A stretch of DNA of 64,000 bases from Anomaloglossus baeobatrachus (lineage: Eukaryota > Chordata > Amphibia > Anura > Aromobatidae). The notes under the pieces are model-generated. The model made no database searches, was not told where the DNA came from, and saw only the letters and a list, made by a program, of their open reading frames with translations. A program made the translations under genes and the position numbers. The stretch covers positions 529,759,008-529,823,007 of the forward strand of contig NC_134353.1 in the NCBI RefSeq assembly GCF_048569485.1, written 5' to 3'. Shown piece by piece: positions 11,345 to 23,300 of this stretch (position 1 is its first letter; each line of letters begins with the position of its first letter).

Positions 11345-12205
11345 CTCTATCATAATCTTCCTGATTGAGACAATATGGATTGTTATACTGCATTGACTAA
11401 GTCCCAATCCTGAGTCTGTGCGCATGCTCCAAAGCACGGTCGTGGGTGGTCATGTTGGCGGCTATAGGAGCTGGAGCGCAGGCGCCATCTCCATGATGGC
11501 AGCCGACGCTCTCTCTCCGCTGCCCGCTGCCATGTCCTCCCTGATCACGGCCTGTGTGGAGGACGCATGCGCGGCGCTGTGACTCACCCGACATGTCAGC
11601 TGATTTGTGCTCAGCTATTCACTGGCCGCCGATGTGCTTAAATACCATCCCCCTACCCTTCCACCACACCCTCCCTGAAGAAGTTCACACGAAACGTACG
11701 TTGGAAGCGTGGGTGTGTGGACAGAGGTAATATATGTTACTCATAAGCTCTTGCTGCAATCTCCATTGTATTAAACCTTTGAATTTTCTTTGCTCGCTCT
11801 GCCCAGTGGTTACCAGCCTTCTTATGTATTTTCTGCCCACTGCAGCAGCTATATTCTCTTCCTATTTGCTCTGCATTTCTATTTATCCCACTCCACTCAG
11901 ATTTACATATGTATAAATTATCTGAGCTCCCCCTGCTGGTTATCTGCTGCTAGAGCTTGCATATCGTACTTTATATCTCCTTTGGATGGCAGTTAGGATG
12001 GACTAATCATACATATTTATTCATGGAATAGGCACTTCGCACTTTGATATCTATAGACCCTTGGATGTCTTTGTTTGATTTTTTTTCATCCTAATTTATT
12101 GCAATTTTTATCCTCTGTTCTCTCCCAATATCTGTTGGCACCGTGTAATTTTATGTATTCTAATTTGCAAATAAATTTTGTTCAATAAATTTGTAATATT
12201 TTTGG
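11345..12205 (+). mobile_element. Penelope-like element end with ribozyme-like motif
   Basis: GC-rich DNA ending in a hammerhead-like motif (11,660-11,716) is followed by T-rich sequence with AATAAA words (12,170-12,190). This is the arrangement seen at four other PLE ends in this window (38,944; 46,802; 49,975; 54,320 inverted). No reverse transcriptase is present here, so it would be a terminal fragment. Boundaries are approximate. Confidence 0.5.
11660..11716 (+). ncRNA. Degenerate hammerhead-ribozyme motif (PLE end)
   Basis: CTGAAGA (core consensus CTGATGA) is followed after nine bases by GAAACGTACGTT, where ACGTACGT is self-complementary and would form helix III. The flanks CCACACCC and GGGTGTGTGG can pair as an extended helix I. 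The core departs from consensus at one base, and the helix II segment is weak, so cleavage is doubtful. Confidence 0.45.
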
Positions 12206-12229
12206 CCCTATACTTTGCGTTTCATGTTG

Positions 12230-13974
12230 TTTATATGATATTAGTTTTTGGCCGTATTTATGTATTCAAAAAGGTATTTTGTGGTTACTAAATTTATTGT
12301 TCAGGTCAATACAATTACAGCAATACCACATTTATATAGTTTTTTTATGTTTTGCCGCTTTTACACCATAAAAACTATTTTATAGAAAGAAAAATAGTTT
12401 CTGCAAGTTTTTTATGATGAAAAGACAGTTTTTGCTATTATTTTTTTTACATATTCACTGAAGGGGTTAACTACTGTGGCAGTTCTATAGATTGGGTTGT
12501 TACGGAAGCAGTAATATGTGTACTTTTTTGTTTATTTACTTTTTACATAAATTTACTTATTTATTGGAATTATGTTACAGGGACCCGATCGCTTGGGAGA
12601 AGAGCGCAATTCTCTTCCTGCCTCATGAATGCTGTAATCATGATTGATTGCAGCATTTAGGAAGTTAAAATGCAGGAGCGGCGCAGGGAGAGCCGGTTCT
12701 CAGCTACAAGATAAGCCGCAGACTCGGGGGCGATCACAGGGGTACAGCGCTGGAACCCCAACAGTTGCTATGATATACTGGGTACATCAAGTGTCATTAA
12801 GGCACTGACAATCAACACACTTAGTACATCGTATGTCAGTAATGGGTTAATTTTTCCATATAGTGTACTAGAAAATATGAAAAAAAAATTCAAGTGCGGT
12901 AAAATTGCACATAAGTTCAATTTCACAATTGTTTTTTGCTGTTTTTTTTTACCATGTTTACTATTTGGTAAAATAACCAGGCAGTATTATTCTCAAGGTC
13001 AGTACGAGTACATAGGTACCAAATATGTATACTTTTACTTTTATTTAATTGGTGAAAAAAAATTCAGAAGTTGATGTAAAAAATAAAAACTTGCTCTCTG
13101 CTCCAATTTGTGGACTACGTTGGATTCGGTGGACAGCTTCGGCGCTGCATGGCTTTTTTTTTTAATGTTAATAACTTGGTGAACCAGGACAAGAGTCAGG
13201 AATATTTTTTTTAAAATAAAATATTTGTGTGTTTTTTTGCTCTTTTTACTTACTGGGTTCATAATGGGGGTGTCTGAAAGATATATCTCCATTATTAACA
13301 CCAGGGCTTGATGCCAACTGACACTACACAGCTGTCATCAGCCCCATAAACCATTACTGAGATTGACACGGCAACAGGGCACTCGGGAAGAGCTGAGGTA
13401 AAGCACCAGAACTGCTGCATCTAATGTGATGCACCAATTCTGGTGCAGCTGTGTGCTAATATTATTAGGCTGGGAAGGGCCCAATAACCATGGACCTTCC
13501 CAGCCGGATAATACCAACCCCCAGCTGTCTGCTTTACCTTTGCTACTTACCAAAAATAGAGAGGACCCCACATTGTTTTTTAGGTTAACCAAGGCTAAAA
13601 ACGCCCATTTTGCCACATGAAAGGGGACTAAAGGGTACAAGCTTACACACCCTGCTCTAATCTAACCTTTCTCGTAGACAATCTCTCCTTAAACTACTTC
13701 CAAAGGAGAGTGTGCCAAGCATTGAGCCCCCGGGTGTCAAATACAACCAGATGACAAAATGCAGCCGGCAAATCACAGTAATGCCAGTAGCTAACATGGC
13801 TACGGCATTACTGATAATGGCAGACAATCAATGCATGTTTATTAGCTGTCCAGCAGCCGAGAAACATGCTGGGCAGGGACTGGAGTAGGGTGCTCAAGAA
13901 TCTGCGATACTCAGACAAGTAACAAACGTGCCTGAGCACCCGAATACTCGATCAAGCACGCTCGCCCATCACTA
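12230..13974. repeat. Fragmented non-autonomous DNA element with hAT-like right end
   Basis: Read on the - strand, the right end starts TAGTGATGGGCGAGC at 13,974, a typical hAT terminus (TAGNG). Shared-module copy B lies at 13,240-13,570. The left part (12,230-12,480) carries the phrase CAATACCACATTTATATAGT, also seen in related form near 33,320. No matching left terminus or 8-bp duplication was found, so this may be two merged fragments. No gene is present. Confidence 0.45.
13240..13570 (+). repeat. Shared non-coding module, copy B
   Basis: It contains GCTTGATGCCAACTGACA, GCATCTAATGTGATGCACCA, GGCTGGGAAGGGCCCAATAA, CCATGGACCTTCCCAGCC and AATACCAACCCCCAGCTGTC, in the same order as copy A. 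It is more diverged than A and has lost part of the left section. Confidence 0.7.
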
Positions 13975-14133
13975 CAGCTATCTAATGTGTATGGGACTGT
14001 AAAGCCCTGTGTGCAGTGAGAAGTGATACATACATTACACCAGAACCCACTCCCATTATCTCCACTGTGGGGAACTATAACTGCCCTGTGTATGGGGCTC
14101 TAATGCCCTGTGTGCAGGGAGAAGTGATACAAA
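13975..14133. repeat. Left fragment of the ~95-bp minisatellite
   Basis: About 1.7 monomers of the repeat that resumes at 18,164, with the same words GTGCAGGGAGAAGTGATACA and CCACTCCCATTAT. The LTR element at 14,134-18,163 separates the two parts, so it landed in an existing array. Confidence 0.85.
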
Positions 14134-17100
14134 TGTTATGCCCTGGCCTATCAGGTCATCACAGGGTATTGTGCAATCTGCCCTTCTGAACAGTATCCAA
14201 CCTCCATGGTTACGGATCCTGGTCCTTTGGTGTTGCTAACAGCTTGGCCAATCAAAATCCTAGGAACACTTTTCCACTTGAACCTACCAGACACACCATT
14301 GGGGGGCCTGAAGGGAATAGGGCCGCCCACATGGGGGGTTGGTGAGGAGAAAGTGAGAACAGTGACAGTTGAGAGTTGAGAGTGAAGGAGAGAGGAGGTG
14401 AAGTGGCTCTCGTGAGGAGAGGCCACGGAGGAGAGCTCCTGTATACTAGGTGGCAGACGTTGGTCTGGGCCTCGTAGGAGCTGGAACCCGGTCTCAGGGG
14501 ACAGTGTCAAGGGGCACGGACTGCCGAGGGCAGCCGGCGGCCTTGAGCTATCACCGGGCAGGGGCCAGGGCACGACGGGGTACATGGACCCCAGGCAGGA
14601 AAGTAGCTTCACGTGTTCCGGTAATTTACCTGATGGGGGTGAAGACTACAAGTGTCATCCCCAACCTGCTCCAAAATCGGGGTACTAGCGCACCGATGGG
14701 ATAGGACTTTCCCACTACAGTCCAAAGAAATACTACGCGTGAACCCTGAGAGCAAGCTCACTCCATTAGCCATATGGGTGAGCGGGACCCGGAGAGTTTC
14801 ATACCAACGGGTCCAATTGAGACTAAGATGCCAGGGATAGGGCCACAGACCAACAACAACACCAAGGGCACGGATCCAGGTGTGCTCTTCGCTGGCTACA
14901 TTGTTGCTCAGAACTTTGGTTTACAAGTCAGTGTGGTTAATCTGGGACTGAGTGAGTACATTGGAAACTCCTGTACCTATCCCCCAATGGAACCCAAACA
15001 CCACCCATCATCAAAGGGCCCCGCGACACAAACCCCCTACCCACGGAGGGGTTAAACATCAGGCTGCCACACCATCGTCACCGGGCTCCTCAACGGCAGC
15101 GGTGGTCCCTCCCATTACCACGCACCGTGGGTGGCGTCACGAACTTTCCAAAAAACCCCTGTACATAGCTCCCCCTTCTTTTAATCGGGTGGCCGCGCGA
15201 CCCCCGGGTCCATAGACCCCTCGAGCCACTGCGGATCCGGATCCGAGCAGCTGCAGCGGCCCGGCTGCTCGCACGGAGGCGGTACACCTCAACAAACCTG
15301 GCGAACAGGATACGAGCAGGACCCACATATCTGGGTGACGTGTGCCTTGAAAGCCGAAGACCGCGAGTAAAAATTTTGTTTCCCGCCAATTCCGCCATTT
15401 TTCCACGCAAAACCCGTCTTCTTCGAGAAAGCACACGAAGATTAAGCCCCGCCGGAACTGGAAGTTCCCAGAGGGCCACGGTCAGCAAGAGAGTGCTGCG
15501 AAAAGACCGAGGGGGCGGGCCAGAATGTGTTACTAGCGGAAGTGGAGCAGGAACGCCAGGACTCTGTCACAACGTTCCTGGAAGATGCAGTGGCAAGATG
15601 GCAGAGCGAGACTGGTCCGCGGAGTGTGCTGACCCCGGGACTGCGGCATGGATACAGCAGGAAACAGAGCAGCTGTGCCAGAAGATGCGGATGCAATTCC
15701 TCTTCATTCTGAACCACTGGAGGGAAGAAATGAGGAGCCTGGCGTTGGCGGTGCGAGCCCGTTAGATTAAAATCCCACGTGAAGAGAGGGTAAGCGGTTA
15801 CCCAGTCCCTGCTGATTGCACAAATCCGGCCAAAGTGGCTGAGGGATCCGGACCGTCCCCGCTCACGGTGAGCGCTCCACAGCCGATTACCCCGTCCTCG
15901 GCGGACGCCGAGCTGCCCCCACCAACCCCGACAGCGGAGCCTTCAGTATGTTTACCAGAGTCTCCAGCTGCAGAGATCCAGAGCAAGGCCCTCATTCCAG
16001 GCATGGCAGAAGTCCCCCAGATACCGGCCAGACCGGACCCGGCCGCATCACCGGGTCCGTCCTCAGAGGCGGAGCACCCAGACCCTGCAACCCAGGCTGT
16101 GGAGCAGTCAGTTAATCTGTCTACACCAGCGGCAGCGGAACCAAGATGCCTGCCTGTTCCGCTACCGCGCAGCATTCCAACGGCTGTTGGGACCGCCAGA
16201 GTTCAAATCAAACCAGAGCCAGATAGAGAGCTGAGACCGGATGCTGATGCCCCCTACTGTGAACGACAGCAGTACCAATTACAATCCGAAGTTGCAACCC
16301 GAGACCGGCGACGACGGGAACTTGCCGCCCGTGATAGAGAACTACATGTTACAGTACTAACAGTTGCGATGCCATAGAATGTTAGGTATCGGTGTTTCGT
16401 TTGTTATTTTCCACAGTTTATTTTTCATATAGAAAATGTTAGTGAATCAACCAGTTTTTAATGAAAAGAGTGAAAGTTACCATATTTTCTAGAAAAAATG
16501 TCAAAATATGTACACCAGTACATGGACTCTGTTCAGTTGATATATATTTTAAGTAAAAATGGACCACGGTCACAGGACTGGCGTGACCAACACAAACTTG
16601 TGTCTTGTATAATAGTTGCACCTCCTGTGCTAGCCAGAGTCGTCAACATCACAACACTCGGGACCTTAACCCGGTCACAGACACACTTTAGGTTTCCAGG
16701 GTGAACAGGTTATTTGGGTGGCGGGTTATTGGGATCCGAGACGTTGGGACTGGACTATTGCAGGAAGGGGCTGCAATGGAGTAGGTTGAGACTCCGTTAC
16801 CATAAAAACCGGTAGCGTCCCAACGTTGGGCGATGAACTCTAAGTAAAGTAGTATTTTAGTAACGTTAAGTGCATTACCTCCCCTGTGTGGGATGGACCC
16901 GTTAAATAAAAGTATGTTAATTTATGTTTTTCTTTGCAGTTCCAGCAAAACAAAGTAAACCTCTGTCATTCTGTAGCTCGCGGACGAGCTATGATTAACC
17001 AAGGGGGAATGTGACGCCCTGGCCTATCAGGTTGTCACAGGGTATTGTGCAATCTGCCCTTTTGCACAGTATCCACCCTCCTTGGTTACGTATCCTGGTC

Positions 17101-18163
17101 CTTTGGTGGTGCTAACATCTTGGACAACCAAAATCCTAGGAACACTTCCCACTTGAACCTACCAGACACACCATTGGGGAGCCTGAAGGAAATAGGGCCG
17201 CCCACATGGGGGGTTGGTAAGGAGAAAGTGAGGACAGTGACAGTTGAGAGTTCAGAGTGAAGGAGAGAGGAGGTGAAGTGGCTCTCATGAGGAGAGGCCA
17301 CGGAGGAGAGCTCCTGTATACTAGGTGGCAGACGTTGGTCTGGACCTGGTAGGAGCTAGAACGGTCGCAGGGGACAGTATCAAGGGGCACGAACTGCCGA
17401 GGAGAGCAGCAGGCGGCCTTGAGCTATCACCGGGCAGGGGCCAGGGCACAACGGGGTACGTGGACCCAAGGCCGGAAAGTAGCTTCACGCGTTTCGGTAA
17501 TTTACCCGACGGGGGTGAAGACTTCAAGTGTCATCCCCAATCCGCTCCAAAATCGGGGTACTAGCGCACCGATGGGATAGGACTTTCCCACTACAGTCCA
17601 AAGAAATCCTACGCATGTACCCTGAGAGCAAGCTCACTCCGTTAGCCAAAAGGGTGAACGGGACTCGGAGAGTTTCAAACCAACGGGTCCAATCGACACT
17701 AAGGTGCCAGGGATAGGGCCACAGACCAACAGCAACACCAAGGGCACGGATCCAGGCGTGCTCTCCGCTGGCTACAGTGGTACTCAGAACCTTGGTTTAC
17801 AAGCTGTCGGTGTGGTTAATTTGGGACTGATTGAGTACATTGAAAACCCCTGTACCTATCCCCCAACGGCACCCAAACACCATCCATCATCAACAGGCCT
17901 CGGGACACAAACCCCCTACCCACGGAGGGGTTAAACATCAGGCTGCCACACCATCGTCACCGGGCTCCCCAGCGGCAGTCCCTCACATTACCACGCACCG
18001 TGGGTGGTGTCACGAACTTTACAAAAAACCCCTGTACATAGCTCCCCCCCTTCTTTTAATCAGGTGGCCGCGCTACACTCAGGTCCGGAGACCCCTCGAG
18101 CGACCGCGGATCCGAATCCGAGCAGCGGCAGCGGCCCGGCTGCTCGCACGGGGGCGGTACACA
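14134..18163 (+). mobile_element. LTR retroelement fossil, non-autonomous, two ~1.15-kb LTRs
   Basis: Two direct repeats of about 1,153 bp (14,134-15,286 and 17,010-18,163) both begin TGT and end at GGCGGTACA. A polypurine tract (AACCAAGGGGGAA) directly precedes the right copy, and TGGCGAACAGGA, a possible primer-binding site, follows the left copy. The 1.7-kb interior has no protease, polymerase or integrase; it holds a proline-rich coding-like stretch at about 15,835-16,377. The LTRs agree at well over nine bases in ten by eye, so the insertion is moderately young. It looks like a TRIM/LARD-type element dependent on a partner, family uncertain. Confidence 0.8.
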
Positions 18164-19930
18164 TACATTACACCAGACCCCACTCCCATTCTCCCCACAA
18201 TAACTGCCATGTGTATGGGGCTCTAATGCCCTGCGTGCAGGGAGAAGTGATACATACATTACACCAGACCCCACTCCCATTATCCCCACTGTGGGAACAA
18301 TAACTGCCCTGTGTATGGGGCTCTAATGCCCTGTGTGCAGGAGAAGTGATACATACATTACACCAGACCCCACTCCCATTCTCCCCACAATAACTGCCCT
18401 GTGTATGGGGCTCTAATGCCCTGTGTGCAGGGAGAAGTGATACATACATTACACCAGACCCCACTCCCACTATCCCCACAATAACTGCCCTGTGTATGGG
18501 CTCTAATGCCCTGTGTGCAGGGAGAAGTGATACATATATTACACCAGACCCCACTCCCATTATCCCCACTGTGGGAACAATAACTGCCCTGTGTATGGGC
18601 TCTAATGCCCTGTGTGCAGGGAGAAGTGATACATATATTACACCAGACCCCACTCCCATTCTCCCCACTGTGGGAACAATAACTGCCATGTGTATGGGGC
18701 TCTAATGCCCTGTGTGCAGGGAGAAGTGATACATTCATTCAACCAGACTCCACTCCCATTATCTCCACAATAACTGCCCTGTGTATGGGCTCTAATGCCC
18801 TGTGTGCAGGGAGAAGTGATACATATATTACACCAGACCCCACTCCCATTATCCCCACTGTGGGAACAATAACTGCCCTGTGTATGGGGCCCTAATGCCC
18901 TGTGTGCAGGGAGAAGTGATACATACATTACACCAGACCCCACTCCCACTATCCCCACTGTGGGAACAATAACTGCCATGTGTATGGGGCTCTAATGCCC
19001 TGTGTGCAGGGAGAAGTGATACATTCATTCAACCAGACTCCACTCCCATTATCTCCACAATAACTGCCCTGTGTATGGGCTCTAATGCCCTGTGTGCAGG
19101 GAGAAGTGATACATATATTACACCAGACCCCACTCCCATTATCCCCACTGTGGGAACAATAACTGCCCTGTGTATGGGGCCCTAATGCCCTGTGTGCAGG
19201 GAGAAGTGATACATACATTACACCAGACCCCACTCCCACTATCCCCACTGTGGGAACAATAACTGCCATGTGTATGGGGCTCTAATGCCCTGTGTGCAGG
19301 GAGAAGTGATACATACATTACACCAGACCCCACTCCCATTCTCCCCACAATAACAATAACTGCCCTGTGTATGGGCTCTAATGCCCTGTGTGCAGGGAGA
19401 AGTGACACATACATTACACCAGACCCCACTCCCATTCTCCCCACAATAACTGCCCTGTGTATGGGGCTCTAATGCCCTGTGTGCAGGGAGAAGTGATACA
19501 TACATTACACCAGACCCCACTCCCATTATCCCCACTGTGGGAACAATAACTGCCATGTGTATGGGGCTCTAATGCCCTGTGTGCAGGGAGAAGTGATACA
19601 TATATTACACCAGACCCCACTCCCATTATCCCCACTGTGGGAACAATAACTGCCCTGTGTATGGGGCTCTAATGCCCTGTGTGCAGGGAGAAGTGATACA
19701 TACATTACACCAGACCCCCCTCCCATTATCCCCACAATAACTGCCCTGTGTATGGGCTCTAATGCCCTGTGTGCAGGAAGAAGTGATACATACATTACAC
19801 CAGACCCCACTCCCATTATCCCCACAATAACTGCCGTGTGTATGGGCTCTAATGCCCTGTGTGCAGGGAGAAGTGATACATACATTACACCAGACCCCAC
19901 TCCCACTATCCCCACAATAACTGCCGTGTG
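18164..19930. repeat. Minisatellite array, ~18 monomers of 89-100 bp
   Basis: Monomers carry GTGCAGGGAGAAGTGATACA, TTACACCAGACCCCACTCCC and AATAACTGCCCTGTGTATGG. Two length classes exist, with or without the word TGTGGGAA. A three-monomer block is duplicated with a 290-bp period (compare 18,731 and 19,021, both ACATTCATTCAACCAGACTC), showing recent higher-order amplification. Long open frames on the - strand are shadows of the array. It ends about 190 bp upstream of the PLIN2 TATA box. Confidence 0.93.
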
Positions 19931-20046
19931 TACAGGCTCCTCCAGCACATAACACGCCCCCGTTACCGGCCTCACCACACAACTGTCAGTCACACCGTGA
20001 CCCCTGCACGCCGCGCACAGCCGCCCTCAGTCAGGAGAGCAGACTG

Positions 20047-20158
20047 TGACGTCACCAGTCAGCTGACTGCAGGGAGCCTCCGGAGACCGCGCATAGTCAG
20101 GTGGGCGTGGTTATCCGCCTATAAGAGCGCAGACGCCCGAGGAGCGCTCATTGACTCA
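20047..20158 (+). promoter_or_regulatory. PLIN2: PLIN2 core promoter: CRE, GC box, TATA, AP-1
   Basis: TGACGTCA (20,047-20,054) is a perfect CRE. GTGGGCGTGG (20,101-20,110) is a KLF/Sp1-type GC box. TATAAGAG (20,120-20,127) is a TATA box, which would place transcription start near 20,150. TGACTCA (20,152-20,158) is a perfect AP-1 site at or just after the start. The surrounding 200 bp are CpG-richer than the flanks. A PPAR response element is known for mammalian PLIN2, but I see no clear one here. Confidence 0.6.
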
Positions 20159-20192
20159 TTCCTCTCTGGCAGGCAGTGGCTGTAGTGAGCAG
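20150..20192 (+). other. PLIN2: PLIN2 non-coding exon 1 (predicted)
   Basis: The segment between the predicted start and a splice donor (AG|GTGGGT, intron from 20,193). There is no ATG in it. The start is inferred from TATA spacing only. Confidence 0.5.
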
Positions 20193-20304
20193 GTGGGTGG
20201 CGGCTTCAGCCCGTGCTGGGATTAGAGGAGAGATCTCTGGTGGTGTTTGCTCTTTCTCGGCGATGACCGTGTGCTTTACTTTTTGTAGGTATTTTCCTAG
20301 CAAC

Positions 20305-23300
20305 ATGGCTGAGACAGTGGAACAGCAGCAGCAGCAGGTAATGTTTCCACCCTGGTATATATTGGGCATGGAGGGGGCAGATGTAGTGGAGCTTATACTC
20401 TGCCCCTTACTGTGGGGTCTGAGCCCCTCACTATTAGTGCAGCAGTAGGTGGCTCCTCAGTCTCCCTGGTATATGCACTGTGCGAGGCACTGGCTCTCTG
20501 GTATCTGCCATCTGCTGGTGCTTGTCCCGGGTGCACAGGATCTGTTGGAGTGGCCACTTCTGGCAGGGGATGTTGCAGATATGTAGCTTTCAGTGCGGTT
20601 TGCTTTCAGTGACTGACTTTATGGCTGGTTTTGGAGATGTAATGGGCTCTACAGAAGTGTGTGTATATAAATTGTCCATTATACATCTATGCAGCTAATG
20701 GAAACTCACTGACCATATCTCAAAACTAGCAGAGGGAAAAGGCAGCTGTAACTGTAAATACAGATCAGTAAGCTAAACCACTGTAGGGTGCTGCAGACCC
20801 CCATGATAAAGGGCATAGTCAACTCTGGTGCAACATACAGATGACAGGCCCCTCACAACCTAGCAGATCTTGGAGGGCATTGCTGCTGGGTATTAGAATT
20901 GGGCCTGCCACACACGGGTGCAGTGTCTGGCTTACAGCCTATTGTTGGTGCCCATACTACCAGATCAGGTGGACTGCCCAGCACTAGAAGTACATCCCAC
21001 TGGGATGGAGACCCTATTTTACAAAGCCAGTGTCCATGGGTTTTTCTTACTGCATAAGTGAAGACTGTACAGTTACATTGTGCACTCCTTACACTTGTGC
21101 AGGTTGCAGCCATCCCTGAATGTCCTTGTAAACTACAATACTTATCCATGTGGTGTACACTCATATAGTGCTGTCCAGGCCACCTATTGTAATAGTAGGA
21201 GCTTTATTAAAGGGAACCTGTCACCACTTTTTTGGTGTATAAGCTGCGGCCACCACCACCGGACTTGCATACAGCATTCTAACATGCTGTATATATAAAG
21301 GCTCAGGCCGCTGTGACAACATAAAAAAAACACTACTTTCCTAACAGTCGTGTGGTGAGCCATACGGGCTTCTCCAGTACCGGGGCTGCCTCTTTCAGCC
21401 ATCTTTGTCCTTCTCTAGCCATGATGCGTCCGTCATCCACACTCGCCGGCATTCAGGTCCTGGGCAGATCAAAGTACTTTAGTGCGCCTGCACAGGATCG
21501 GTGAGTGTCTATGATGTAGACGCGTCATGCACACAGGCTTCAGACAGGGGACAAAGATGGCCGAAAGAGGTGGCACCGGGGAACGGAGACGCCCATATGG
21601 CCCACCGTATGACTGAGTATTATAAAGTGTTTTTGTTTTCACAGTGGCCTGGGCTCTTATATACAGCATTCTAACATGCTGTATATAAGCGCCTGGTGGT
21701 GGTGGCCGTAGCTTATATGCCAAAAAGTGTTTACAGGTTCCCTTTAAACTAAAAGAATCACCTTCTGCAGCTCCTGGGCTGCATTCTATGAAGGTGCACC
21801 TTGGCCCTGACTCCCCCCTCCCCCCTCCCCCTCCCCCCCTCCCCCTCCCCCCTCCCCTTCTAGACCCCCAAAAATAACTTTATAAAACTTGGCTGTTAGG
21901 TATACTAATTACCTTGGTAGCCCAGATGGGCGGGCTCATTTTCTGTTTCTTTATCCCCCACTTGCTGCTGATTGTCGTCCTTCTTTGATGGGATGACTCC
22001 CTCAGTCTTCCTCCTCGTCACATTTTCATATCTCGTGCCTGTGCAGTTAGATCTGCTCGTGCAGCTTGCTTTGCCATATTGCGGCCAGAGCAGAAAACAT
22101 AGCTGCTCATGCCAGTGAGCTAAATGTGCAGGCACAAGATTATGGGTGGGTACTAGCATGGTGCTGGTGAGGTCAACGCTGTGCATGAAAAAATGCTTTA
22201 TGTGAAAAGACAATAAAGCCCCCTCTTTGACCTCTTTATTAACCCCACCAATAACAGCCCTCCGGGTCCAACGTAATCCACACAAGGTCCCATGACTCCT
22301 CCAGCTCTGCTACACCTGACACTCACAGAGCGCCATAGACCGTGACTGCTCACTGTGAGGGTCAGGCTGCAAGTGAAGTGAGCCGCATGAGATCAGCTGT
22401 CGCTTCACTCATGCGCTTTGCGCTGACAGGTGCAGGACTCCAGCTGTCACTGCACATCAGCTGACTGAAGTCACTGCTGATCTTGTACTCGCCTTCTCAA
22501 GCGAGGCTGCCTCTGGATGCTGGTCTCCTGCTTCCAGACTGGCTCATGTCTATACAGTTATGCTCAGCTGGGTCGGGTCATAAGTAGCAGAGCGCCAAAG
22601 ACAGCCACATGGGACAAGCATCGCTGGAGACTTCAGCACCACGGACAGAGCAGGGTCAGGTGAGCATCTCCCCGTGCTATCAAAATAACGCAGGGACATT
22701 CCGGGTAAAACCACATGCGGTTTTCGGGTGCGGCTTGCTGCAGTTTTTACCACAGGTGCAGTAATCTTTCAGAGGATGAAGGTCCATTTTCTAGTGCGCA
22801 CAGGGTCTTACACAGTACATGGCAGGCATACATTTGTAAGGCTCTCAGCACAGGAACATTTTTTTTATATTCTTTTCTGCCATGAACCATTTTGTGTTGT
22901 GGCAAAGGTTGAAAATGAGCAATTCTGAATTTCTCAAAGTACAATTGCTAGTAAATGTTTGTTTTACATGACCAGTCTGTTTGTGTTTTTCTTTTATTCT
23001 CCCATGTTCCATCCCTAGAATGTGGTGGTAAGGCTGATAAACCTCCCATTTGTGAGCTCTACATATGACATGGTGTCCTCCACCTATGTGACCACTAAAG
23101 ACAACCATCACTACCTGAAATCTGTATGTGACATCGCAGAGAAAAGTGTGAAGAGCATCACTTCGGTGGCCATCACCAGCGCCATGCCAATCCTGCAGAA
23201 ACTTGAGCCTCAAAGTAGGTTTAGCGTCTTGATGGTGGTTTTTTACTTGGTGGGATTGGGTAAACCCCTAATGTATATACAGTATTTGGGACTAAAATCT

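Noticed and set aside
15340-15765. Separate host exon inside the LTR pair
   Set aside because: The stretch lies between the left LTR and the proline-rich part, with no splice sites of note. It is more simply internal element sequence.
18164-19930. CRISPR-like look and long - strand reading frames of the tandem array
   Set aside because: There are no unique spacers between repeats; the whole monomer repeats. The frames exist because the monomer length and lack of stops coincide, and their proteins are only the repeat translated.
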